From Novilysobacter selenitireducens (GTDB lineage: Bacteria; Pseudomonadota; Gammaproteobacteria; Xanthomonadales; Xanthomonadaceae): a stretch of DNA of 64,000 bases. The position numbers and the translations under genes were made by a program. This document shows, in pieces, positions 26,884 to 35,225 of this stretch. The notes under the pieces were generated by a model that was not told the origin of the DNA, searched no databases, and worked only from the letters and a program-made list of their open reading frames with translations. Each line of letters starts with the position of its first letter. Position 1 is the stretch's first letter. The stretch lies in contig NZ_JAINZW010000001.1 in the NCBI RefSeq assembly GCF_020026895.1, forward strand, positions 248,001 through 312,000. The letters run 5' to 3'.

Positions 26884-27342
26884 GAGCGGCTTCAACCGCT
26901 AAGCCGCACCCGCAACGCAATCCGCGGCACCCTCGTAGGAGCGGCTTCAGCCGCGACCGCGGTACCACATCAATGACGTCACCCACGGCACCTATGTAGG
27001 AGCGACGTAAGTCGCGACCCCCGCACTTCCGTCGCGGCCATGCGCTCGCGACTTACGTCGCTCCTACAGGTGAAGGGTTCCGGGTAAAGCCCTCGCGGCT
27101 GAAGCCGCTCCTACAGGGGCACCGCACCCCTGTCTGTCTGGTCACGCCCCCACGCTCCCACTGTAGGAGCGGCTTCAGACGCGACCGCGGCGCCACAGCA
27201 AGGACGTCATCCACGGCACCTTCGTAGGAGCGACGTAAGTCGCGACCGGCGCACTTTCGTTGCAGCCACGCGGTCGCGACTCACGTCGCTCCTACAGGGG
27301 AGGGTTCCGGGCAAAGCCCTCGCGGCTGAAGCCGCTCCTACA
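26879..27342. repeat. Nine-copy repeat array, A1+ then (A1+ A2+ A2- A1-) twice
   Basis: The 474-base gap between the amylase and the alcohol dehydrogenase is made of repeats. Copies: A1+ 26879-26899 (includes the amylase stop TAG), A1+ 26934-26957, A2+ 26995-27018, A2- 27045-27068, A1- 27093-27115, A1+ 27162-27184, A2+ 27223-27246, A2- 27273-27296, A1- 27320-27342. Spacers before A2+ (CCCACGGCACC and CCACGGCACC) and before A1- (GGGTTCCGGGTAAAGCCC and GGGTTCCGGGCAAAGCCC) are nearly identical between units. No gene seen. Confidence 0.92.
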
Positions 27343-27357
27343 GGCAGGCGGGGCGAC

Positions 27358-28410
27358 TCAGCCGTCCAGCGACGCCATGTCGATCACGAACCGGTACTTC
27401 ACGTCGCTGCGCAGCATCCGCTCGTAGGCGTCGTCGATCTGCTGCATGCGGATCATCTCGATCTCCGACACGATCCCGTGTTCGGCGCAGAAGTCGAGCA
27501 TCTCCTGCGTCTCCTTGATGCCGCCGATCAGCGAGCCGGCGATCGCGCGGCGGCGGAAGATCAGCGGGCCGACGTTGGGCGAGGGGTGAGGGTCTTCCGG
27601 CACGCCCACCAGGCACAGCGTGCCGTCGCGCTTGAGCAGCGCGGTGTACGCGTCCAGGTCGTGGCTGGCCGCCACCGTGTCCAGGATGAAGTCGAAGCTG
27701 CCGGTGTGCGCCTTCATCTCCTCCCGGTTGCGCGACACCACCACCTCGTCGGCGCCCAGCGCGTGGGCGTCCTGCTTCTTGCTTTCCGACGTGGTGAACG
27801 CCACCACGCGTGCGCCCATCGCGTGCGCCAGCTTGATGCCCATGTGGCCCAGCCCGCCGATGCCGACGATGCCGACCTTCTGCCCGGGCCCCACCTTCCA
27901 GTGGCGCAACGGCGAGTACGTGGTGATGCCGGCGCACAGCAGCGGCGCGACGGCGGCCAGCTGGTCGGCCGGGTGGTGCACCTTCAGCACGAAGCCCTCG
28001 TCCACCACGATCCGCTGCGAGTACCCGCCCAGCGTGTGGCCCGGCGGGTCCGGGGTCGCGCTGTTGTAGGTGGCGGTGAATCCGTTGTCGCAGTACTGCT
28101 CCAGCCCCTTCTCGCACGCGGCGCACGACTGGCAGCTGTCGACCATGCAGCCCACGCCCACCGTGTCGCCGACCTTGAACCCGGTGACCTCGCTGCCCAC
28201 CGCACTGACGTGCCCGACGATCTCGTGGCCCGGCACGCACGGGTACAGCGTCCCCTGCCATTCCGACCGCACGGTGTGCAGGTCGGAGTGGCAGACCCCG
28301 CAGTAGGCGATATCGATCTGGACGTCGCGCGGCCCGGGCGCGCGGCGCTGGATGGTGAGGGCTTCGAGCGGCTTGTCGGCGGCGTGGGCGCCGTAGGCGT
28401 GAGTGGTCAT
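27358..28410 (-). CDS. Zinc-dependent alcohol dehydrogenase, YahK/CAD type
   Basis: The 350-residue enzyme is a medium-chain dehydrogenase. Catalytic zinc ligands are in GVCHSD (Cys 40) and PGHE (His 62); the structural zinc is held by Cys 93, 96, 99 and 107; the Rossmann loop is GIGGLGHMG. The sequence is closest in character to YahK and plant cinnamyl-alcohol dehydrogenases, which reduce a range of aldehydes with NADPH. The physiological substrate is not known. ATG 28410 was chosen because upstream residues are Arg/Pro-rich and non-homologous. It is a single-gene unit, flanked by a repeat array on its 3' side and by the export operon on its 5' side. Confidence 0.92.
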   Translation of the reverse strand: MTTHAYGAHAADKPLEALTIQRRAPGPRDVQIDIAYCGVCHSDLHTVRSEWQGTLYPCVPGHEIVGHVSAVGSEVTGFKVGDTVGVGCMVDSCQSCAACEKGLEQYCDNGFTATYNSATPDPPGHTLGGYSQRIVVDEGFVLKVHHPADQLAAVAPLLCAGITTYSPLRHWKVGPGQKVGIVGIGGLGHMGIKLAHAMGARVVAFTTSESKKQDAHALGADEVVVSRNREEMKAHTGSFDFILDTVAASHDLDAYTALLKRDGTLCLVGVPEDPHPSPNVGPLIFRRRAIAGSLIGGIKETQEMLDFCAEHGIVSEIEMIRMQQIDDAYERMLRSDVKYRFVIDMASLDG

Positions 28411-28505
28411 GGGGGGTCTCGGCGGGAGTGGGGCCGGCACTATGGCGTGGGCACCGTTAAGTTCCGGCGAGCGGCGCGATGGCCGGGCGCGAGGTGCCCG
28501 TCGCC

Positions 28506-29223
<718 letters not shown>

Positions 29224-29231
<8 letters not shown>

Positions 29232-30426
29232 GGCGGATCGCCTCCACCGGGTCCATGCGCGCGGCGCGCCGCGCAGGCAGCGCGGCCGACACCACGCCCG
29301 TCAGGGTCGCGAGCACCGCGGCGCCCACCAGCAGCGCGGGTTCGACGGGGATGTAGAACAGCCGCGGACCGAACGTGTTGAACGCGGCGACCAGTCCGTA
29401 GCCGGCCGCGCCGCCCAGCACGGAGCCGGCCAGGCCGAACAGCGCGCCCTGCACCAGGAACACGCGCAGCATCTGCCGGCGCGTGGTGCCCATCGCGCGC
29501 AGGATGCCGATCTCGCGCGTGCGCTGCACCACGCTGACCGACAGCACGCTGGCGATGCCCAGCGCCACGCTCAGTGCCACGAACAGGCTGATCATCTGCG
29601 TGCTCAGGCTCTGCGAGCGCAATGCGTTCATCAGCTGCGCGTTGGTCTCCATCCAGCTTTCCGCCTTCAGGCCGGTGAGGCGCGCGATGCGCGCGGCCAC
29701 CGGCTGCGCGGCGAAAATGTCGTCGACGGTGACGTCGATGAGGGTGGCTGCCCCGGGCAGGTCGAGCAGCGACTGTGCCTGCTTCATGTCCAGGTACACG
29801 TAGCGCGCGTCCAGCTCACGCACGCCCAGCTCGAAGATGCCGGCGACGTTCAGAACGCTTTCGCGGCCCTGTCCGCCGTCGATGCGCACCTTGTCGCCGA
29901 CGCGCATCCCCAGTTCGAGGGCCAGTTGCCGGCCGACCACCGCGTCGCCGGCGCCGATCCGGAACACGCCTTCGACGATGTCGTCCTGGACGGGGATGAT
30001 CCGCTGGTAGCGCGCCGCATCGATCCCCACCAGCGCCACCGATTCCAGTGCCTCCCCGCGCCGCGCGAACGCCGGGCCGGAGATGACCGGCGAGACCGCC
30101 GTCACCCGGGGCAGGGTGTCCAGCACGTCGCGCACCTGCTGCCAGTTGTTGATCGAGCGCAGGCGCTGCGCGCGGCGGTTTTCCAGGACCAGATGCACGG
30201 TGCCGTCGGCCGGCGCCAGGATCCGGTTGGTCTCCTCCGCCGGCTGCACCTTGATGTGGGCCTGCGTGCCCAGCGTGCGGTCGATGATGTTGCCCTGCAG
30301 CCCGTTGATGAGCGCGGTGAGGAACACGATCACCGCCACGCCCACCGCGATCCCCACCAGGATCAGCGTGCTCTGCGCGCGGCCCTCGCGCAGGAACCGG
30401 GTGGCGATGGTCCATTCGACCCACAT
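29224..30426 (-). CDS. FtsX-domain ABC transporter permease (MacB/LolCE-like)
   Basis: The 400-residue permease has one N-terminal helix (about 18-40), a large periplasmic domain, and three helices in the C-terminal FtsX domain, which is the 4-helix plan of type VII ABC transporters. A short motif ILRAMGTTRRQMLRVFL marks the cytoplasmic coupling helix. The ATPase is encoded separately, so the organisation resembles LolCDE or YknXYZ more than the fused MacB. Six bases separate its start from the upstream adaptor gene. Because an adaptor of HlyD type is present, an efflux role across both membranes with an outer-membrane channel encoded elsewhere is more likely than lipoprotein release. Confidence 0.9.
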
Positions 30427-30431
30427 CGGCG

Positions 30432-31652
30432 TCAGTCGAGGCGGGCCGGCAGTTCGTTGCGGGTAGAGGACGCCGAGGCGTCCACGGGCAAGCCGGCCGG
30501 CACCACGCGCACGCGGTCGCCCGGGGCGAGTCCGGCCTGCGCATCGGCAAGGATCCAGTCACCCGGCGCCAGGCCGGCCGCCACCTCGGTCAGGGTCAGG
30601 CCGCGCAGGCCGAGCTCGACATCGCGCCGCACGGCGCGGCCATCCTCGACCCGCCAGACCCAGGCACTGTCCCCGGCCACTTCGCCGAGCGCGTCGTTGG
30701 GGACCACCACGGCCCGGTCGCGACGGCCGGTCTCCACGTTGACCGACACGGTCATGTCCTGGCGCAGGAAGTCCGGCACGGGCGACACCGTCAGGCGGAT
30801 GTCCACAGAGCCGCGTTGCGGGTCGACGCTGGGGGCGATGAAGCTGACTTCGGCGGGGAACGGCCGCGACGGGTACGCATCGGCAATACACACCGCCTTC
30901 TGGCCGATCGCCAGTACCTGCAGGTTCTTCTCGTCCAGTGGCACCAGCACCTCGGTGGCGCCGGCGCGGGCGATCTCGAACAGCACCCGGCCCGGCTGCA
31001 CGAGGTCGCCGGGCTCGACGTTGCGGGTCAGCACCGTGCCTGCCACCTCCGCGCGCAGCGTGGTCTTGGCCAGCTGCGCGCGCGCATTGGCCAGGCGGGC
31101 GCGGGCCGCAGCCTCGTCGGGATTGCCGGCCGCCAGCGAACGCGCGGCCAGGCGCGCCTGCTCGGCGGCGGTGCGCGCGACAGTCTCGGCCTGAACCGCC
31201 TGCTCCAGGGTTTCGTGCGCGATCAGCTGTCGCGCGAACAGCTCGCGCCGGCGCTGCACCCCGCGGCTGGCCTGCGCCAGCCGGGCCTCGGCCTCGCGCA
31301 CCGCCGCCTGCGCCTGCGGGCGCGCGGACTGCCGCAGGCCCGCCACCGCGGCCTCGGCCTCGCGCACGGCCGCTTCCAGGTCGTCGGCACGCAGCACCGC
31401 CAGCACGTCGCCCGGTTGCACGGTGTCGCCCTCCTGCACGCGCCGCTCCACCACGACGCCGGTGACCGCGCTGCCCACCTGCGCCCGCGATACCGCGACG
31501 ACGCGACCCGTGGCCACCACCGTCTGCACCAGCGGCCGCGACACCACTTCATAGCCTTCCATCGCCGGCCCGCGCAGCCTGATGGCGACGCCCCACGCCA
31601 GCGCGAGCAGCACCAGCACGGCTCCAGCCACCAGCAGTGGGCGATGTTTCAT
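30432..31652 (-). CDS. Periplasmic adaptor, HlyD/MacA family
   Basis: The 406-residue protein has an N-terminal membrane anchor (about 8-24), a biotinyl-lipoyl-like domain split by a long Ala/Arg/Gln-rich helical hairpin (about 95-185), and a beta-barrel domain. This is the standard adaptor layout that links an inner-membrane ABC transporter to a TolC-type channel. The hairpin contains regular leucine/alanine heptads, and the segment VLRADDLEAAVREAE begins it. It is the first gene of the operon with the FtsX-type permease and LolD-like ATPase. No outer-membrane factor lies nearby, so TolC is presumably shared. Confidence 0.9.
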   Translation of the reverse strand: MKHRPLLVAGAVLVLLALAWGVAIRLRGPAMEGYEVVSRPLVQTVVATGRVVAVSRAQVGSAVTGVVVERRVQEGDTVQPGDVLAVLRADDLEAAVREAEAAVAGLRQSARPQAQAAVREAEARLAQASRGVQRRRELFARQLIAHETLEQAVQAETVARTAAEQARLAARSLAAGNPDEAAARARLANARAQLAKTTLRAEVAGTVLTRNVEPGDLVQPGRVLFEIARAGATEVLVPLDEKNLQVLAIGQKAVCIADAYPSRPFPAEVSFIAPSVDPQRGSVDIRLTVSPVPDFLRQDMTVSVNVETGRRDRAVVVPNDALGEVAGDSAWVWRVEDGRAVRRDVELGLRGLTLTEVAAGLAPGDWILADAQAGLAPGDRVRVVPAGLPVDASASSTRNELPARLD

Positions 31653-31852
31653 GCGGCGCGTCCACGGGGCGTTTGACGGGGCCCTACGATACCCACTGGA
31701 GGCGGCGTGCGGCCGCCAGGCGGGGCGCTCACCGAGTCACGTAGGCCGGCGTTCGGTGACGTCGGACGCTGGCCGCGACCGCGATTGACGCCGGCTGAAG
31801 CCCCGCTGCCCTAGGATGCCCCCCATTCCATCCAACCCGTCCGGAGCCTCCC

Positions 31853-33547
31853 ATGCCCCTGCGCCCCCTCACCCTGGCCGTCGCGCTCGCCCTGTCGGGC
31901 GGGCTGGTCGCCTGCCAGCCGCAGACCGCCAACGAGACCACCACGCCCGCCGCCACGCAGGCGGCAGACGAAGCCGAGGGCGCAAACGGAATTGCCGCCA
32001 AGGTGGCCGCCTACGACGAGGTCGAGCTGACCGCCGACCTGTCGCACCTCGCCGAAGGCGACCGCGAGGCGATCGGCTACCTGCTGCAGGCCGGCGAGAT
32101 CATGGACGAGCTGTTCTGGAAGCAGGTCTACCCCGACAAGGAAGCACTCCTGGCCGGCATCAGCGACCCGGCGACGCGCCGGTTCGTGGAGATCAACTAC
32201 GGGCCGTGGGACCGGCTGGACGGCGACACGCCGTTCGTCGAGGGCGTCGAGGCGCGGCCGCCGGGCGCGGGCTTCTACCCGGCCGACATGACCAAGGCGG
32301 AGTTCGAGGCCGCCGACCTGCCGGGTAAGGACAGCCTGTACACGCTGGTGAAGCGCAACGACGCCGGCGAACTGGAAGTGGTGCCGTACCACGAGGCATA
32401 CGCCGAGGAACTGGGCCGCGCTGCCGAGCTGCTGCGCCAGGCCGCCAGGGTCGCCACCGACGAAGGCTTCCGCAAGTACCTGGAGCTGCGCGCCGACGCA
32501 CTGGTCACCGGCGAGTACCAGCCCAGCGACATGGCCTGGATGGACATGAAGACCAGCCCCATCGACGTCGTCATCGGGCCGATCGAGAGCTACCAGGACG
32601 CGCTGTACGGCAAGAAGGCCGCGTTCGAGGCATTCGTGCTGGTCAAGGACGAGGAGTGGAGCGAGCGCCTGGCGAAGTTCGCCCAGCACCTGCCGGCGCT
32701 GCAGCGCGAGCTGCCGGTGGACGCCAAGTACAAGGCCGAGTCGCCTGGCTCGGATGCCGACCTCAACGCCTACGACGCCATCTATTACGGCGGCGACGCC
32801 AACGCCGGCGCCAAGACCATCGCCATCAACCTGCCCAACGACGAGGAGGTGCAGTTGGCCAAGGGCTCGCGCCGCCTGCAACTGAAGAACGCGATGCGCG
32901 CCAAGTTCGACGCCATCCTGGAGCCCATCGCCGACGAGCTGATCGCACCGGAACAGCGCGAGCACATCACGTTCGACGCGTTCTTCGAAAACGTCATGTT
33001 CCACGAGGTGGCGCACGGCCTGGGCATCAAGAACACGCTCGACGGCAAGGGCACCGTGCGCGATGCGCTGACCGACCTGGCCAGCGCGTTCGAGGAAGGC
33101 AAGGCCGACATCCTGGGCCTGTACATGATCGGCCAGCTGGGCGAGATGGGTGAGCTGGACGCCGGGAAGCTGGACGACAACTACGTGACGTTCCTGGCCG
33201 GCATCTTCCGCTCGGTGCGCTTCGGCGCCAGCAGCGCGCACGGCCAGGCCAACATGGCCGCGTTCAACTTCCTCAAGGAGCAGGGCGCCTTCAGCCGCGA
33301 TGCCGCGACCGGCCACTACCGCGTGGACTTCGAGAAGATGAAGCCGGCGGTGGACGCGCTGTCGGCGAAGATCCTCACCCTGCAGGGCGACGGCGACCAC
33401 GCCGGCGCGCGCGCGTTCCTGGACCAGTACGGGACGATCGGCCCGGAGCTGCAGTCCGACCTGGACCGCATCGCCGCGGCCAACATCCCGGTGGACATCG
33501 TGTTCAAGCAGGGACGCGAGGTGCTGGGGCTGCCTGCGGCGCAGTGA
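31853..33547 (+). CDS. M49 (dipeptidyl peptidase III)-like lipoprotein
   Basis: The 564-residue protein has a lipoprotein signal (LVAC, Cys 21) and then a sequence related to peptidase family M49. The zinc motif is MFHEVAHGLG, His 384-Glu 385-x-x-His 388, and the third ligand region is FEEGKAD (Glu 414, Glu 415, Asp 419). Classical M49 enzymes have the longer HEXXGH and EECRAE, so this one belongs to the bacterial branch with the ordinary HEXXH spacing. It probably cleaves peptides in the periplasm or at the outer membrane, but exo-dipeptidase action should not be assumed. It is a single-gene unit with its own terminator. Confidence 0.85.
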   Translation: MPLRPLTLAVALALSGGLVACQPQTANETTTPAATQAADEAEGANGIAAKVAAYDEVELTADLSHLAEGDREAIGYLLQAGEIMDELFWKQVYPDKEALLAGISDPATRRFVEINYGPWDRLDGDTPFVEGVEARPPGAGFYPADMTKAEFEAADLPGKDSLYTLVKRNDAGELEVVPYHEAYAEELGRAAELLRQAARVATDEGFRKYLELRADALVTGEYQPSDMAWMDMKTSPIDVVIGPIESYQDALYGKKAAFEAFVLVKDEEWSERLAKFAQHLPALQRELPVDAKYKAESPGSDADLNAYDAIYYGGDANAGAKTIAINLPNDEEVQLAKGSRRLQLKNAMRAKFDAILEPIADELIAPEQREHITFDAFFENVMFHEVAHGLGIKNTLDGKGTVRDALTDLASAFEEGKADILGLYMIGQLGEMGELDAGKLDDNYVTFLAGIFRSVRFGASSAHGQANMAAFNFLKEQGAFSRDAATGHYRVDFEKMKPAVDALSAKILTLQGDGDHAGARAFLDQYGTIGPELQSDLDRIAAANIPVDIVFKQGREVLGLPAAQ

Positions 33548-33577
33548 CGCCGGGTACAACCGGTTGCTTCAAACGGA

Positions 33578-33608
33578 ACGGCGGCGTCGGAAGGCGGCCG
33601 CCGTTTTT
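33578..33608 (+). terminator. Rho-independent terminator after the M49-like gene
   Basis: ACGGCGGC (33578-33585) pairs with GCCGCCGT (33597-33604), eight pairs around an 11-base loop, running into TTTTT. It starts 31 bases after the stop codon. Confidence 0.9.
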
Positions 33609-33695
33609 GTTGGGGGGTGTGCACTGGTCGCGAAGCGTGGCGCGGCCGGTGAATGACACACGTCGCCGCGATGGCCTTGCCCGCGATCCAGCCCG

Positions 33696-33917
33696 TGTAG
33701 GAGCGACGTAAGTCGCGACCGTGATGGTGTGGACAGGCGGCGCGGCTCACATCGCCAGTGTAATCGCCCGGTCGCGACTTACGTCGGTCCTACAAATGGG
33801 CCGTCGGGTTCGTCGTCTGTGCGGGTTGTGCGGTCGCGGCCGAAGCCGCTCCTACAAATGGGACGCAGGTTCGGTCGTATGTGCGGTTGCGCGGTCGCGA
33901 CTTACGTCGCTCCTACA
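33696..33917. repeat. Repeat cluster: A2+, A2-, A1-, A2-
   Basis: Four A-type copies lie in the 450-base gap between the M49-like gene and the DUF2058 gene: A2+ 33696-33719, A2- 33771-33794 (GTCGGTCC variant), A1- 33833-33856 (GGCCGAAGCC variant), A2- 33894-33917. Spacers after the last three share TACAAATGGG-like starts, hinting at local duplication. Apart from the terminator and these repeats, nothing else is visible in the gap. Confidence 0.9.
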
Positions 33918-33997
33918 TACGTGCCGTGGGATTTGCCGTGTGCGTCGGTGCCGACGACGGATCGGCGCCCGCGCAGCTCACCGCAGCAGCGCGCAGC

Positions 33998-34549
33998 TCA
34001 CCACACCAGGTCGTCCGGCACCTCGAACTGCGCGTAGTACGCGTCGTCCTCCGACGTGGACGCGGCCGGCGTGGCATCGGCCTTGCCATGGTCGAGCACG
34101 ACCATCGCGGGGTCGCGCTCGATGACCTTGTCGGCGGCGGCGCGCGGCAGCAGCTCGTAGCGCTCGCCGATCGCGGCGATGACCAGCGCGCCGGTGGCCA
34201 GCAGCTTGCGTTGGGCGTCGTCGACCAGCAGCGTGCGGATGGCGCCGCCGGCGTTGAAGCGGTACTCGCTCTCGCCGGTGCGCGGCACCTTCTTGTCCTG
34301 GATGATCTGCCGCGCCTGCGCGCGCAGCTCGGCGACGCGGGCCTGCGCCTTGCGCTCGGCCGCCAGGGCGCGGTCACGCTCGGCCTTTTCGGCGCGGGCG
34401 CGCTCCACCTGCTGCGCGATCTCGTCCGGTTTCGCCGGCCCCTTGGCGTGGAGCGCCTTGTTCTGCTCGCGCGCCGCGTCGGCGACCTGCGACTTCTTGA
34501 CCAGGCCGGCCTTCAGCAGCTGCGCCTGGAGCGGATTGGGCTTGGCCAT
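33998..34549 (-). CDS. DUF2058 family protein (YaiL-like)
   Basis: The 183-residue protein starts with the conserved opening of DUF2058 proteins (NPLQAQLLKAGLVKKSQ), continues with a highly charged coiled coil (about residues 20-90, Ala/Glu/Arg/Lys-rich), and ends in a small alpha/beta domain with IRTLLVDDAQRKLLATGALVI. Such proteins are cytoplasmic and are reported as nucleoprotein-like or of unknown function; no catalytic residues are evident. It is divergent from the YgjP-like metallopeptidase gene with only about 70 bases between the starts, so the two promoters must be close together or overlap. Confidence 0.85.
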   Translation of the reverse strand: MAKPNPLQAQLLKAGLVKKSQVADAAREQNKALHAKGPAKPDEIAQQVERARAEKAERDRALAAERKAQARVAELRAQARQIIQDKKVPRTGESEYRFNAGGAIRTLLVDDAQRKLLATGALVIAAIGERYELLPRAAADKVIERDPAMVVLDHGKADATPAASTSEDDAYYAQFEVPDDLVW

Positions 34550-34621
34550 GGCGGGATTCGCGTGGAGATTCGACGGCCGACATCATACTGGCCGTCCGCC
34601 GCCGCCCGTCGTCCGCCGCCC

Positions 34622-35149
34622 ATGCAACCCCTGAAATACCTCGCCGGCTTCCCGCCCCACCTGCAGGACAAGGTGCGCGCGCTGATTGATCAGGGCCGCC
34701 TGGGCACGGTGCTGGCCGAGCGGTACGGCCAGGCCCACGCCATCCGCAACGACGGCCAGCTCTACGAGTACGTGCAGCAGTTGAAGGACCGCCACCTGCG
34801 CAAGGCGGTACCGCTGGGCAAGGTGGTCTATGACGGCAAGCTGCAGGTGATGAAGCACGCGCTGGGCACGCACACCGCCATCTCCCGCGTGCACGGCGGC
34901 CGGCTCAGGGCCAGTCGCGAGATCCGCATCGCGAGCGTGTTCCGCGATGCGCCGGCCGACTTCCTGCGGATGATCGTGGTGCACGAACTCGCGCACCTGA
35001 AGGAGGCCGAGCACGACAAGGCGTTCTACCAGCTGTGCACGCACATGGAACCGGACTACCACCAGCTGGAGTTCGACCTGAGGCTGTACCTGACGCAGCT
35101 GGAGCTGGTGCGGCTTCAGGATGGGGGCGGAGGCGGAACGGGCGGCTGA
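34622..35149 (+). CDS. YgjP-like zinc metallopeptidase
   Basis: The 175-residue protein has the motif VVHELAHLKEAEHDKAF (His 121, Glu 122, His 125, then His 131), the gluzincin-like zinc site of the YgjP/WLM (DUF45) group; the GxH of some relatives is replaced by the second distal His. Upstream is a domain resembling the YgjP N-terminus (LQVMKHALGTHTAISRVHGG). The frame continues far upstream without a stop, but the ATG at 34622 is the first start with sense relative to the divergent DUF2058 gene. The glycine-rich tail (DGGGGGTGG) is probably unstructured. Its physiological substrate is unknown. Confidence 0.85.
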   Translation: MQPLKYLAGFPPHLQDKVRALIDQGRLGTVLAERYGQAHAIRNDGQLYEYVQQLKDRHLRKAVPLGKVVYDGKLQVMKHALGTHTAISRVHGGRLRASREIRIASVFRDAPADFLRMIVVHELAHLKEAEHDKAFYQLCTHMEPDYHQLEFDLRLYLTQLELVRLQDGGGGGTGG

Positions 35150-35225
35150 TGGTGGTCCCCGATGGGGCTGTCCTTGTGTCGACGTAGGAGCGCTGAGGCG
35201 GGTGTCGTAACGCGCGCGTTGCTGC

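Noticed and set aside
24337-26895. An 852-codon minus-strand frame opposite the secreted amylase
   Set aside because: Same reason: the plus strand encodes a full GH13 protein with all catalytic residues.
19036-27342. Possible CRISPR arrays in the repeat-rich gaps
   Set aside because: The elements alternate between two types and both orientations, spacers have variable length and some are duplicated, and there are no cas genes. They are REP/BIME-like.
31811-33559. A 582-codon minus-strand frame opposite the M49-like gene
   Set aside because: The lipoprotein on the plus strand is supported by signal, motifs and terminator; the antisense frame has none.
33881-34621. Upstream extension of the YgjP-like gene by 247 codons
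   Set aside because: It crosses a repeat and runs antisense through the whole DUF2058 gene; the conserved part begins at the ATG at 34622.
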